Below, piece by piece: positions 42,548-50,756 of a stretch of 64,000 nucleotides of DNA. The notes under the pieces are model-generated. The model was not told where the DNA came from. It made no database searches and worked only from the letters and a program-made list of their open reading frames with translations. The DNA is from an uncultured Selenomonadales bacterium. GTDB lineage: Bacteria > Bacillota > Negativicutes > Selenomonadales > Selenomonadaceae. The DNA is taken from NCBI GenBank assembly GCA_946407095.1, contig CAMJMR010000009.1, positions 1 through 64,000 on the forward strand, in the 5' to 3' direction. The position numbers and the translations under genes are program-made. Positions within the stretch are counted from its first letter, which is position 1, and each line of letters opens with the position of its first letter.

Positions 42548-43981
42548 TCATTCGTTGACTCCTACGACGTGCTTGACGCCGTAATATTGCGCTACCAGCA
42601 TGTTCAGGCAAAAGTACGGATTCTCGTTGACGCCCGCCAAAAACTTCATGTAGGGCACCGCGCTCCTGTCGCCTTGAATTTTTTCGAAGCGGTGACGGAC
42701 GGGCATTATCGGCAGCTGTATAGGGTCAAGCTCGGCGTTGCGGTGAATGTAGCGCACTTGCCGACGCGCCGCGTTGAATACCGATATGTCGACGTAGATG
42801 AACGTCAGGAAGTACGCAACCAGAATCGAAGTCAGCACCGTCGACACCCCGCGCAGGAATTTTGGCGGCAGTTGCAAGTTGAACTTGAGACTTTGCCGCT
42901 CCATTTCCAAAATCGCGCTCGTCGACGAAACCAGCACGAACGCCAACGACGGCACCGACACCCGCAAGTTGAATTCGGGGGAAAAGAGCATCGCCGCCGG
43001 CACAAGCAAGCCCGCCGTCGCGAACGCCAACATCAAAACATCCGCCGTCGACAAACTTCCGAAGCCGCGCCGCAAAAAATATATGAACATCGGAATCAGC
43101 GCAATCAAATCTGCTCCGACGACGCGGTCAAAGCCCTCCGTCAAGTGCTCGTAGAAAAGCTCCTCGGTGTAGACGAAGTTCGGGTGCGCGAACTCCAAGC
43201 GTGCGAAATTCCCCGGTGCAAGCAACATGAACGCGCAGCCGACAATCAAAGCCGCCAAGCCCGCCATCATCCACGGACGGAAGACGCCGCGCGCCTTGCA
43301 CATGGCGATTAGTAACAGCGTCAAGCAGACGGTAGCCAAAGCCCCCGCCTCGTTCGACCAGCCCGCCAACAGCCCAAGCAAAATCATCAGCACGACGTTG
43401 AGCGCGGAATTGCCCGCCTCGCGCGAACGCAACGCTTTGACGTACGGCGTAAGGAAAAACAGCTGGAAGAACGCCATCCACATGTAATTGCACGCGCCCG
43501 TCAGCCAAAGCATACTCGTCAGCGAACACGCCGCCAACAGAAAAAAACTCAAAAAAATCCAGACCAACGCTTTGCGCGAAATTTTCAGCCACGTGTTGGC
43601 CAAGTTGATTATCGTCAAGATTAGGAAGACGAACATCACGGTATTGGCCACGTCGAACACGGGCTTGCCCAGCCATATGAAAAATTGCGCCAGCCCGTGC
43701 GCAAAAATCCTGCCGCCCCACGTGAAGTAGTGAGACTCCATCGAGCGGACAATGTCGTTGAGAGATTCGACTCGTTGACGGGTTTCGACTTCGGGCGAGC
43801 CGACTTGCATTGCCTCCAAGTTGCCGCCGTGTTCGCCGTCCCAAATGAACGCGTAGGCGTAATCGTCGTGACTTAGCGGCAAAAGCGTCGTCCTTACGAA
43901 AAAAAATCCCGCGAACGTCACGAACAGAATCAGCGAGCGCGACGAGTTCAGCGTGCGATTTATGTATTGGAAAAAGCTCAA
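42548..43981 (-). CDS. DUF6056-like polytopic membrane protein
   Basis: This 477-aa protein has about ten hydrophobic segments, an N-terminal helix followed by LPLSHDDYAYAF (an acidic DD after TM1, as in GT-C fold glycosyltransferases) and WGGRIFAHGLAQFF. It matches my memory of DUF6056, found in surface polysaccharide loci. It may be a GT-C type glycosyltransferase or modifying protein using lipid-linked sugar (inference from fold). The start is TTG at 43981, overlapping the sirtuin stop, with GGAGGC upstream. Its stop codon adjoins the type A repeat, which may have replaced the original downstream sequence. Confidence 0.75.
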   Translation of the reverse strand: MSFFQYINRTLNSSRSLILFVTFAGFFFVRTTLLPLSHDDYAYAFIWDGEHGGNLEAMQVGSPEVETRQRVESLNDIVRSMESHYFTWGGRIFAHGLAQFFIWLGKPVFDVANTVMFVFLILTIINLANTWLKISRKALVWIFLSFFLLAACSLTSMLWLTGACNYMWMAFFQLFFLTPYVKALRSREAGNSALNVVLMILLGLLAGWSNEAGALATVCLTLLLIAMCKARGVFRPWMMAGLAALIVGCAFMLLAPGNFARLEFAHPNFVYTEELFYEHLTEGFDRVVGADLIALIPMFIYFLRRGFGSLSTADVLMLAFATAGLLVPAAMLFSPEFNLRVSVPSLAFVLVSSTSAILEMERQSLKFNLQLPPKFLRGVSTVLTSILVAYFLTFIYVDISVFNAARRQVRYIHRNAELDPIQLPIMPVRHRFEKIQGDRSAVPYMKFLAGVNENPYFCLNMLVAQYYGVKHVVGVNE

Positions 43982-44718
43982 CCGAACGCCTCCTTTACCG
44001 CCGCCGCCAAAGTTTTGCCGATGGGTTCGCGAATCACCAATTCGGCGTCGGCATCTGCGCGGGTGGCGGTCTTGTTAATCAAAATCAGGTGTTGCCCGCT
44101 GAAGTAGTCAATCAGCCCCGCCGCAGGGTAGACGATTAAGCTGGTGCCGCCGACAATCAGCGTATCGGCTTGAGCAATCGCGCGAATCGCTCCGCCAATC
44201 GTTTCGCTGTCGAGGTTTTCGCCGTAAAGGACGACATCGGGCTTGACTGTGCCGCCGCACACTTCGCAGTAGGGAATCGGCTTGTTTTGCATGACGAAAT
44301 CGATACCGTACTTCGCGCCGCACTTGACGCAATAGCTCCGCCGAATCGAGCCGTGAAGTTCATAAACGACTTGCGAGCCCGCCACTTGATGAAGTCCGTC
44401 GATATTCTGCGTGACGACCGCGCTCAAGTGCCCGCGCCGCTCCAATTCGGCAAGCGCAAGGTGCCCGGCATTGGGTTTGGCGTCGAGGTAAACGAAACGC
44501 TCACGATAGAACGCAAAAAATTCTTCGGGGTGCTTGACGAAAAAATTATGCGACGCCATCTCTTCGGGCGAAAAAGTTTTATTGAGTTTCTGATTGTAAA
44601 TGCCGTCGGCACTGCGGAAATCGGGAATGCCCGACTCGGTGGACATGCCCGCGCCGCCGAAGAATACCGCGCTTGAACTTTGCGCCAAAATCTTTCCAAG
44701 CCTCTCAACGTCCGTCAT
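43978..44718 (-). CDS. cobB: NAD-dependent protein deacylase (sirtuin)
   Basis: This 246-aa sirtuin removes acyl groups from lysines using NAD. It shows FFGGAGMSTESGIPDFRS, TQNIDGLHQVAGS, the catalytic histidine in ELHGSI, two CxxC zinc pairs (CVKCG, CEVCG), KPDVVLYGE and VGGTSLIVYPAA. It is transcribed away from ahcY; the 44719-44884 gap holds the ahcY promoter. Coupled through a 4-bp overlap with the DUF6056 gene. Confidence 0.93.
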   Translation of the reverse strand: MTDVERLGKILAQSSSAVFFGGAGMSTESGIPDFRSADGIYNQKLNKTFSPEEMASHNFFVKHPEEFFAFYRERFVYLDAKPNAGHLALAELERRGHLSAVVTQNIDGLHQVAGSQVVYELHGSIRRSYCVKCGAKYGIDFVMQNKPIPYCEVCGGTVKPDVVLYGENLDSETIGGAIRAIAQADTLIVGGTSLIVYPAAGLIDYFSGQHLILINKTATRADADAELVIREPIGKTLAAAVKEAFG

Positions 44719-44827
44719 ATCAATTCGCCTCCCAAGAAATTTTTTTTACACGACAAACTCTAGCGAATTTTAATTCACGCCGCCGCTTTTGGCAACAGAT
44801 TCAGTCAACAAATCGCTTGAAAAAATC

Positions 44828-44856
44828 TTGAAACCGCCAACGCCTTCCCGTATAAT
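44828..44856 (+). promoter_or_regulatory. Promoter of ahcY
   Basis: TTGAAA (44828-44833), 17-bp spacer, TATAAT (44851-44856). The ATG is at 44885, giving a very short leader, so a SAH riboswitch is not likely. Confidence 0.72.
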
Positions 44857-44884
44857 GAAAAAAATTTTTGAGGAGGCTTATCGA

Positions 44885-46123
44885 ATGCAGTCAATCGTAA
44901 AGGATATGTCGCTCGCGCCGTCGGGTCACGACAAAATCGAATGGGTCAAGAACTTCATGCCGGTGATGAGCGCGATAGACAGAGAATTTTCGCAAAGCAA
45001 ACCGTTCGCGGGCAAGCGGCTGTCGATAACGTTGCACTTGGAGGCGAAGACGGCTTACATGGCGGAAGTGTTCATGCACGCGGGCGCGGACGTGGTTATC
45101 ACGGGCTCGAATCCGCTTTCGACTCAAGACGACGTGGCGGCGGCCTTGGTTGAAGACGGCGTCACTGTCTTCGCTACTCACGGCTGTTCTGCCGAAGAGT
45201 ACAACGACTATCTGAACAAGGCGGCGGACTTCGCGCCCGACATCTACATAGACGACGGCGGCGACTTCACGGAACTTTTGCACACGACTCGCCGCGACGC
45301 GCTGGAAAAAGTTATCGGCGGCTCGGAGGAGACGACGACGGGCGTATTGCGGCTTCGCGCTTTGGAGCGGCAAGGCAAGCTCGCCTACCCGATGATCGCC
45401 GCCAACGACGCCTATTGCAAATTTTTGTTCGACAATCGCTACGGCACGGGGCAATCGACGTGGGACGGGATAATGCGCACGACGAACTTGGTTGTGGCGG
45501 GCAAGACGGTCGTTATCGCGGGCTACGGCTGGTGCGGCAAGGGCGGCGCAATGCGGGCTCGCGGGCTCGGCGCGAATGTCATTGTCACGGAGGTTGACCC
45601 GATTAAGGCGATTGAGGCGGTCTTCGACGGCTTCCGCGTCATGCCAATGGCGGAGGCGGCTAAGGTCGGCGATATTTTCTTGACGCTCACGGGCGATAAG
45701 GACGTTATCACGGGCGAACACTACCCGCTGATGAAAAACGGTGCCATGCTCGCCAATGCCGGTCACTTCGACGTTGAAATCAACATCCCCGAACTCGCCG
45801 CGCAGTCCGTCAGCCGCAAGGTCGTCCGCAAGAACGTTGAAGAATTCCTCCAGCGCGACGGCCGCAAGATTTACCTTTTGGCGGAGGGGCGGCTCGTTAA
45901 TCTTGCTTCGGGCGACGGACACCCCGCAGAGATTATGGATTTGAGTTTCGCCGTGCAATTCTTCAGCGCGGCGCACATCCTCCACAATCACGACAAGCTC
46001 GACAAAAAAGTTTACCTCATGCCCGAAGAGATTAACGCCAAAATCGCCGAGATTAAGCTTGAGTCAATCGGCGTTCAAATCGACACGCTCACCGACGCGC
46101 AACGCGAATACCTCGGCTTATGA
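44885..46123 (+). CDS. ahcY: Adenosylhomocysteinase-family protein
   Basis: From ATG 44885 (GAGGAGGCTTATCGA upstream) this is a 412-aa NAD enzyme. It has ITLHLEAKTAYMAEVF, GSNPLSTQDDVAAAL, YIDDGGDF, the NAD loop VIAGYGWCGKGGAMRARG, LANAGHFDVEI and the C-terminal tail ending in YLGL. It is of the compact bacterial/archaeal type, with a degenerate-looking TGQSTWDGI where the classical enzyme has TGES. It hydrolyses S-adenosylhomocysteine to adenosine and homocysteine. It is followed by a BrnT pair and mtaD, whose deaminase also handles SAH or MTA, so the locus covers SAM by-product recycling. The ORF-track start at 44789 lies upstream of the promoter. Confidence 0.92.
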   Translation: MQSIVKDMSLAPSGHDKIEWVKNFMPVMSAIDREFSQSKPFAGKRLSITLHLEAKTAYMAEVFMHAGADVVITGSNPLSTQDDVAAALVEDGVTVFATHGCSAEEYNDYLNKAADFAPDIYIDDGGDFTELLHTTRRDALEKVIGGSEETTTGVLRLRALERQGKLAYPMIAANDAYCKFLFDNRYGTGQSTWDGIMRTTNLVVAGKTVVIAGYGWCGKGGAMRARGLGANVIVTEVDPIKAIEAVFDGFRVMPMAEAAKVGDIFLTLTGDKDVITGEHYPLMKNGAMLANAGHFDVEINIPELAAQSVSRKVVRKNVEEFLQRDGRKIYLLAEGRLVNLASGDGHPAEIMDLSFAVQFFSAAHILHNHDKLDKKVYLMPEEINAKIAEIKLESIGVQIDTLTDAQREYLGL

Positions 46124-46458
46124 ATACGACAATCGACGGGCGGCTCTTCGAGTGGGACGACGCCAAAAATAAAATCAACAAAATTAAGCACGGCATCAAC
46201 TTCAAGACGGCGGCGAAGGTTTTCAGTGACCCGAATTGTTTTGAAGAATATGACGGTAAGCATTCGCAAGACGAAGAACGATGGAAAGCCATAGGCATGG
46301 TTGACGACATTTTGATGGTAATATACACTGAACGCGGAGAATCCATTCGTTTGATTTCGGCGCGAAAAGCCGAACCGGAAGATAGGAGGAAATATTATGG
46401 CGACCGTATTTTATTTTTTGCCGAAGAATGCGCCCCTGACGGAGGAAGAGAAAGCTGA
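46120..46458 (+). CDS. brnT: BrnT-family toxin (intact)
   Basis: This 112-aa protein starts ATG overlapping the ahcY stop (ATGA). LFEWDDAKNKINKIKHGINFKTAAKVF, SQDEERWKAIG and VIYTERGESIRLISARKAEP are the BrnT signature (ribonuclease fold related to RelE). The normal core ends near KYYGD; a further ~18 residues (RILFFAEECAPDGGRES) arise by reading over the start of the next gene. It is placed within the ahcY-mtaD run, an unusual location for a toxin. The partner antitoxin is presumably the overlapping gene at 46397. Confidence 0.9.
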   Translation: MNTTIDGRLFEWDDAKNKINKIKHGINFKTAAKVFSDPNCFEEYDGKHSQDEERWKAIGMVDDILMVIYTERGESIRLISARKAEPEDRRKYYGDRILFFAEECAPDGGRES

Positions 46459-46642
46459 GATTGCCGCCTTGAAAGACCGCCCCATTGTCTACGACGAAGA
46501 CTGCCCTCCCACGACTAAGGAAGAAGCCGACGAGGCTATCTACCTCATGCGCAAGTACAAGACGCGCCGTATCACGAAAGAAATTTTGATGGCAGAATTC
46601 CCCGAACGGTTTCAAAAGCACAAAACGGAGGCAGCAGGATGA
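46397..46642 (+). CDS. Putative antitoxin partner of BrnT, non-BrnA type
   Basis: This 81-aa acidic/basic protein overlaps the brnT end by 62 bp and starts at ATG 46397 after GGAGGAAATATT. NAPLTEEEKAEIAALKDRPIVYDEDCPP resembles the toxin-binding part of small antitoxins. The C-terminus IYLMRKYKTRRITKEILMAEFPERF could be a short DNA-binding or hydrophobic helix. It does not show the BrnA C-terminal pattern. The role is inferred only from position and size. Its stop overlaps the mtaD start (ATGA). Confidence 0.65.
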   Translation: MATVFYFLPKNAPLTEEEKAEIAALKDRPIVYDEDCPPTTKEEADEAIYLMRKYKTRRITKEILMAEFPERFQKHKTEAAG

Positions 46643-47913
46643 ATGATTTTGTTATCGGCGGCGTGAAGATGTTCAAGCCCGACGGCACGGTCGAGGCGGC
46701 GAACATTCACGTCAGCGGCGATAAAATTTCAAAGATAACTCAAGGCGAAATCGACGGCTCAACGGTTATCGACGGGCGCGGCAAGTTCGCGACGCCGGGG
46801 CTGGTCAACGCCCACACTCACGCCTCAATGACTTTGCTTCGCAGCTATTCCGACGACAAAGCTTTAATGGATTGGTTGCAAAAGGACATTTGGCCTGTCG
46901 AAGACAAAATGACTCGGCGCGATATTTATTGGGGCGCGGCACTTGCGGCGGTCGAAATGATTCGCGGCGGGACGACTGCCTTTGCCGATATGTACGGTCC
47001 TTGCATGGAGGAGGTTGCCAAGGTCGTCGACGAAGCGGGCTTGCGCGGCTGTTTGAGTCAAGGGCTGATAAGTTTCGCCAACGGCGACAAAAAGCTTGCA
47101 AGCAATATCGAGCTGTACAAAAATTTTCACGGCTCGGCGGACGGCAGAATAACCGTCATGTTCGGCCCGCACGCGATTTACACTTGCCCGCCCGATTATC
47201 TTCGCAAGGTTGCCGACGAGGCGGCGAAGTTGGGCGCGGAAGTCCACATGCACATGAACGAGACGCAAGGCGAAATCGACGACTGCGTTAAGGCTTACGG
47301 CAAGCGTCCGTTTGAAGTCGTGGCGGAGACGGGACTTTTCGACAACGGAGCATTGGCGGCTCATTGCGTCTGGTTGAGTGACGCGGAAATCGAAATCATC
47401 AAGCGCAAAAAAATTCGCGTGGCGCACAATCCCGGCTCGAACATGAAATTGGCAAGCGGCATCGCGCCCGTAACGAAACTGCTTGCCGAAGGCGTGACGG
47501 TCGCCCTCGGAACGGACGGCGCGTCCAGCAACAACAATCTTGACATGCTGGAGGAGGTAAGGCTTGCGGCTCTGCTTGCCAAGGTCGACACGCTCAACCC
47601 GCTTGCCGTGCCCGCCGCGCAGGCTTTGCAGATGGCAACCGAATTCGGCGCGGAGGCTCTCGGCTTGAAGCAAGTCGGGCGGCTGGAGGCGGGTTGCAAG
47701 GCTGACATCGTGCTTTGGGACATGAACGGCGTCGAGTGGTTGCCGAATTACAATCCCGTGTCGCTTTTGGTATACTCGGCGAATGCCTCGACAGTCGATA
47801 CGGTCATCGTCGACGGCAAAATCTTAATGCAAGGTCGCGAGCTGAAAACCTTGGACGAAGAAAAAATCTGCGCGGAGTTCACGGCTTGCGCCAATCGTCT
47901 GACGGGCAAGTAA
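46639..47913 (+). CDS. mtaD: 5-methylthioadenosine/S-adenosylhomocysteine deaminase
   Basis: This 424-aa amidohydrolase deaminates MTA or SAH to the inosyl forms. Metal ligands are seen in TPGLVNAHTHASM (HxH), HMHMNETQGEIDDC, LAAHCVWLSD and LGTDGASSNNNLDM. Length and motif order are standard for the MtaD/TrzA/SsnA group. It follows ahcY and the BrnT pair with overlapping start and stop codons, so it is co-translated. The final 38 bp are duplicated beyond a type C repeat at 48018-48055. Confidence 0.92.
   Translation: MNDFVIGGVKMFKPDGTVEAANIHVSGDKISKITQGEIDGSTVIDGRGKFATPGLVNAHTHASMTLLRSYSDDKALMDWLQKDIWPVEDKMTRRDIYWGAALAAVEMIRGGTTAFADMYGPCMEEVAKVVDEAGLRGCLSQGLISFANGDKKLASNIELYKNFHGSADGRITVMFGPHAIYTCPPDYLRKVADEAAKLGAEVHMHMNETQGEIDDCVKAYGKRPFEVVAETGLFDNGALAAHCVWLSDAEIEIIKRKKIRVAHNPGSNMKLASGIAPVTKLLAEGVTVALGTDGASSNNNLDMLEEVRLAALLAKVDTLNPLAVPAAQALQMATEFGAEALGLKQVGRLEAGCKADIVLWDMNGVEWLPNYNPVSLLVYSANASTVDTVIVDGKILMQGRELKTLDEEKICAEFTACANRLTGK
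47872..47909. repeat. Direct repeat (copy A): mtaD 3' end
   Basis: gcggagttcacggcttgcgc and onward to gacgggcaa recurs at 48018-48055 with one mismatch (gcagagttc). The type C element lies between. Confidence 0.9.
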
Positions 47914-47919
47914 ATGACG

Positions 47920-48017
47920 GGGCTGGTAATACGCAGGCATTGCGTATCGGCGCGGTGATTAGCTGAAGTTGTCGGACGCCACGGCGCGCTAACTGTTCCG
48001 CCGCTTTTAAAGCGGCC
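47920..48017 (+). repeat. Type C dispersed repeat between duplicated mtaD ends
   Basis: ggctggtaatacgcaggcattgcg, tatcggcgcggtgattagc, gttgtcggacgccacggcgcgctaactg and the palindrome ccgcttttaaagcgg. The 240-bp gap to rodZ is otherwise taken up by the second copy of the mtaD end and the rodZ leader. Confidence 0.82.
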
Positions 48018-48152
48018 GCAGAGTTCACGGCTTGCGCCAATCGTCTGACGGGCAAAGCTTAAGTTGCGGCACGCCAACCTTTGCCCGCGAACAAACCCCT
48101 TGTATTTTTGAAAACAGTCGTCTATAATGCGCCCTGAAAGGGGATGTTTGAC

Positions 48153-48962
48153 ATGGTAGGTTACACGCTTCGCCAAGAACGCGAGCGACAAAATTTATCC
48201 GTAAGTGACATTGAACAGGGCACAAGCATACGCACTGCTTACATAGAGGCTATCGAAAACGGCGAATACGACAAACTGCCGGGCAAAGTCTACACCAAGG
48301 GCTTCGTCAAAAACTACGCGAAATTTTTGGGATTAGACACCGACGCCGTTGCCAAAGAGTTCGCGGCCGATATGCACGAGCTTGAGGCAACGCCCGAACC
48401 TGAACCCGCACCGAATGCCGCAGAGTCCGCGCAGGCTCCCGAAAAACCCGCTGAAGTCAAGCCCGCAAAGCCCGAAAGAAAACCGTTGGGGCATTCCATT
48501 CAGGAAGAAAGTCGTTTCCCGCAAAGCAAGTTAATCGTGGCGGCGGTCGTCCTGCTTGCGATATTGGCGGGCAGTGCATGGGCATTCCTTTCGGGCTCGG
48601 ACGACGATGTTGCAAAAGTCAATACGCCCGCGCCTCAAGAACAGCCCGCAGCTCCCGAACCGCCTCCCGTCGAAAATCCTACGCCCGTTGCGCAAGCCAA
48701 TCCTGCACCCGCGCCCAAGGCTGACGTCGTGGCAGTTCAAGCGCGTTTCAATGACCGTTGCTGGGCTCTGGTTACCGTCGACGGCTCAGTCGTTCAAGAG
48801 GGCGTTATTGAGGGCGGACAAACCATTTCGTGGGAAGGCAAGGAAAATATCAGCTTCCGCCTCGGCAATGCCGGCGCGGTCGAATTCTTCCAAGACGGCA
48901 AGAGCCTCGGCGTTCAAGGCGCGATTGGCGATGTCGTCGATAAAACTTTCACCCGTAGCTAG
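48153..48962 (+). CDS. RodZ-like helix-turn-helix membrane protein (DUF4115)
   Basis: This 269-aa protein has an N-terminal Cro/CI-type HTH (GYTLRQERERQNLSVSDIEQGTSIRTAYIEAIENG, KGFVKNYAKFLGLD) and a Pro/Ala/Glu-rich linker. One membrane segment follows (SKLIVAAVVLLAILAGSAWAFL, about residue 128-150), then an extracytoplasmic Pro-rich stretch and a DUF4115 domain (CWALVTVDGSVVQEGVIEGG, ISFRLGNAGAVEFF). This is the RodZ layout; RodZ links MreB to the membrane in rod-shape control. I use ATG 48153 with AAGGGG at proper distance, not ATG 48144. Confidence 0.85.
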   Translation: MVGYTLRQERERQNLSVSDIEQGTSIRTAYIEAIENGEYDKLPGKVYTKGFVKNYAKFLGLDTDAVAKEFAADMHELEATPEPEPAPNAAESAQAPEKPAEVKPAKPERKPLGHSIQEESRFPQSKLIVAAVVLLAILAGSAWAFLSGSDDDVAKVNTPAPQEQPAAPEPPPVENPTPVAQANPAPAPKADVVAVQARFNDRCWALVTVDGSVVQEGVIEGGQTISWEGKENISFRLGNAGAVEFFQDGKSLGVQGAIGDVVDKTFTRS

Positions 48963-48984
48963 AATCGTCAAACAAAAATCCTCG

Positions 48985-49031
48985 GTTGCTTTAAAAGCGC
49001 AAGCTTGAGGCTTGACCCAGATAGCGCGTTC
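48985..49031. repeat. Fragment of a type C repeat
   Basis: ggttgctttaaaagcgcaag and gacccagatagcgcgttcaa correspond to the palindromic end and adjacent module of the type C element. It lies in the 159-bp gap before the deacetylase gene. Confidence 0.5.
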
Positions 49032-49121
49032 AATCATTCATAACCGCAACTACTCGCCGCGTATTGTGGCGAGAATTTTTTTTTGCTATTATGGCAGAAA
49101 ATTTTATAGGAGGCGACGGCT

Positions 49122-49898
49122 TTGCGATTAATCGGCATTGCGACTTGCATGTTGGCTGCGCTGATTGCCGCCGTGATTTTGCTTTTGCCCGAACCCGAAG
49201 GCTTCCCGATTCTGGAATATCATCAGGTGACGGACAAGCCGCTTGACCCCGCCTTTGATGTGTACAACGTGCCGCCTGCCGCCTTCGCCGAACAACTGGA
49301 CTATCTGCAGGCGGAGGGCTACACGACGATAACGCTCAACGATTTCATGTACGCGGTGCGCGGCTACAGGAAATTGCCCGAAAAGCCGATTGTCCTGACC
49401 TTCGACGACGGCTACGCCGACAATTACTCGGAGATGCTGCCGATATTGGAGGCGCACGGCATGACGGCAGTCATCTACGTCATATCGAACGAACTGGGCA
49501 AGGCGGGCTACCTGACGTTCGACGAGCTAAAGGACATGCAACGGCGCGGCATCGAAATAGGTTTGCACACGGCTGACCATTTGGCACTGACTTCGCTGGA
49601 CGAGGCGGCAAGGCGGCGGCAAGTGCGCGAATCGAAAATCCTTTTGGAGTGGAGCGGGCTTGAGGCGATAGGCAGTCTGTCCTACCCCAACGGCGCGTAC
49701 AATCCCGAAGTCGAACAGCTTTTGCGCGAGGAAAATTACTTGACGGCTGTGACGGGCGAGGCGGGCTTGAATACGCTTGAAACGAATCCCTACGAGCTTT
49801 ACCGCATACACATACGCCGCCCGCGCTTCGGGCTGACGGAATTCAAGCTTCGTTTGTTCAAGGCGACGTTCTTCGCCAAGTTGCGGAACATTTTCTAG
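49122..49898 (+). CDS. Polysaccharide deacetylase family protein (CE4)
   Basis: This 258-aa protein has an N-terminal membrane anchor (LIGIATCMLAALIAAVILLL). The NodB-type domain follows: LEYHQVTDKP, VLTFDDGYADNYSEMLPIL (metal aspartate in FDDGY), EIGLHTADHLALTSL (metal histidines) and SLSYPNGAYNPEV. It probably deacetylates peptidoglycan or a surface glycan outside the membrane. The start is TTG at 49122 with AGGAGGCGACGGC upstream. Its last base touches the left terminus of the type A element at 49898. Confidence 0.9.
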   Translation: MRLIGIATCMLAALIAAVILLLPEPEGFPILEYHQVTDKPLDPAFDVYNVPPAAFAEQLDYLQAEGYTTITLNDFMYAVRGYRKLPEKPIVLTFDDGYADNYSEMLPILEAHGMTAVIYVISNELGKAGYLTFDELKDMQRRGIEIGLHTADHLALTSLDEAARRRQVRESKILLEWSGLEAIGSLSYPNGAYNPEVEQLLREENYLTAVTGEAGLNTLETNPYELYRIHIRRPRFGLTEFKLRLFKATFFAKLRNIF

Positions 49899-50151
49899 GT
49901 GCTGTTGCTAAAAAAGTGCGCAACGAATTTTGAGGCCGCCAAGGATGGCGGCCGCGCCGCGTACTGAGCGTGACGCGAAGTAGCGGCGCACACACGGCTG
50001 ACTGGGACGCGGACGTTGCGGCGGTGGTCGCTATCCGCCCCTGCGAGGCGGGTTTCTTTGCTACTTTCTTTCCCCGGCGAAAGAAAGTAGATCCTAAATA
50101 TAAGAGCTAATCGAATCGCCGAATCGGAGCCGACAATTTACCAACACGCCC
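49898..50151 (-). repeat. Type A dispersed repeat, complete (254 bp, terminal inverted repeats)
   Basis: The plus-strand left end ggtgctgttgctaaa pairs with the right end tttaccaacacgccc; both are flanked by TA. Internal modules are gaggccgccaaggatggcggcc, cgcccctgcgaggcgg, and tttgctactttctttc/gaaagaaagtagatccta. The length equals the 42295 copy. It fills the 340-bp gap before lepB; no gene is present there. Confidence 0.83.
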
Positions 50152-50237
50152 TAATCCCTTGCCCCTCATTCGGCAGGAAAATGGCGTTGTTGGCAGAATG
50201 AAATTTCAATCATAAAAAAAATCGCGAGGAGATTTTT

Positions 50238-50756
50238 ATGGACATAGGTCAAGAGGCAAAGAGTTGGATAATTTCAATCACATCAGCAGTCTTGGTGGCA
50301 TTGCTGATTCGTTATTTTATCGTGGAGCTGTACGTCGTCGACGGTCCGAGCATGCAACCGACATTGCAGGACGGCGAGCGGCTGGTCGTAAACAAATTCA
50401 TTTACCATTGGCGCAACCCGCTGAAGGGCGAGGTCGTCATCTTCCGCTATCCGCGAGACCACAGCCGCGACTTTATCAAGCGCGTAATAGCGACGGGCGG
50501 CGACACCATCGAGATTAAAGACGGTCACGTTTTCGTCAATGACGCGCTTGTCAACGAGGATTACATATCGGAAAAGACGCGCACCGAATATCCCAAGCAA
50601 ACCGTGCCCGAAGGTACGCTTTTCGTCTGCGGAGACAATCGGCGCAACTCATTGGATTCGCGCTTCCCCGACGTGGGCTTCGTGCCGTTGGAACTCGTCA
50701 AGGGCAAGGCCGCGCTGATTTTCTGGCCGATTGACTACATTGCCGCTCTGCCGTGA
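50238..50756 (+). CDS. lepB: Signal peptidase I
   Basis: This 172-aa membrane protease removes signal peptides. One N-terminal membrane segment (SWIISITSAVLVALLIRYFI) is followed by the nucleophile in VDGPSMQPTL, VNKFIYHWRNPLKGEVVIFRYP, the lysine in DFIKRVIATGGD and CGDNRRNSLDSR. Length and boxes are typical of Gram-positive type enzymes. CGAGGAGATTTTT precedes the ATG. The next gene starts in its stop codon. Confidence 0.95.
   Translation: MDIGQEAKSWIISITSAVLVALLIRYFIVELYVVDGPSMQPTLQDGERLVVNKFIYHWRNPLKGEVVIFRYPRDHSRDFIKRVIATGGDTIEIKDGHVFVNDALVNEDYISEKTRTEYPKQTVPEGTLFVCGDNRRNSLDSRFPDVGFVPLELVKGKAALIFWPIDYIAALP

Noticed and set aside
44719-44884. SAH or SAM riboswitch before ahcY
   Set aside because: The leader between the -10 box and the ATG is under 30 nt, too short.
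41304-50237. Prophage or genomic island around the BrnT loci
   Set aside because: No integrase, phage structural genes or att-like flanks; the neighbouring genes are housekeeping.
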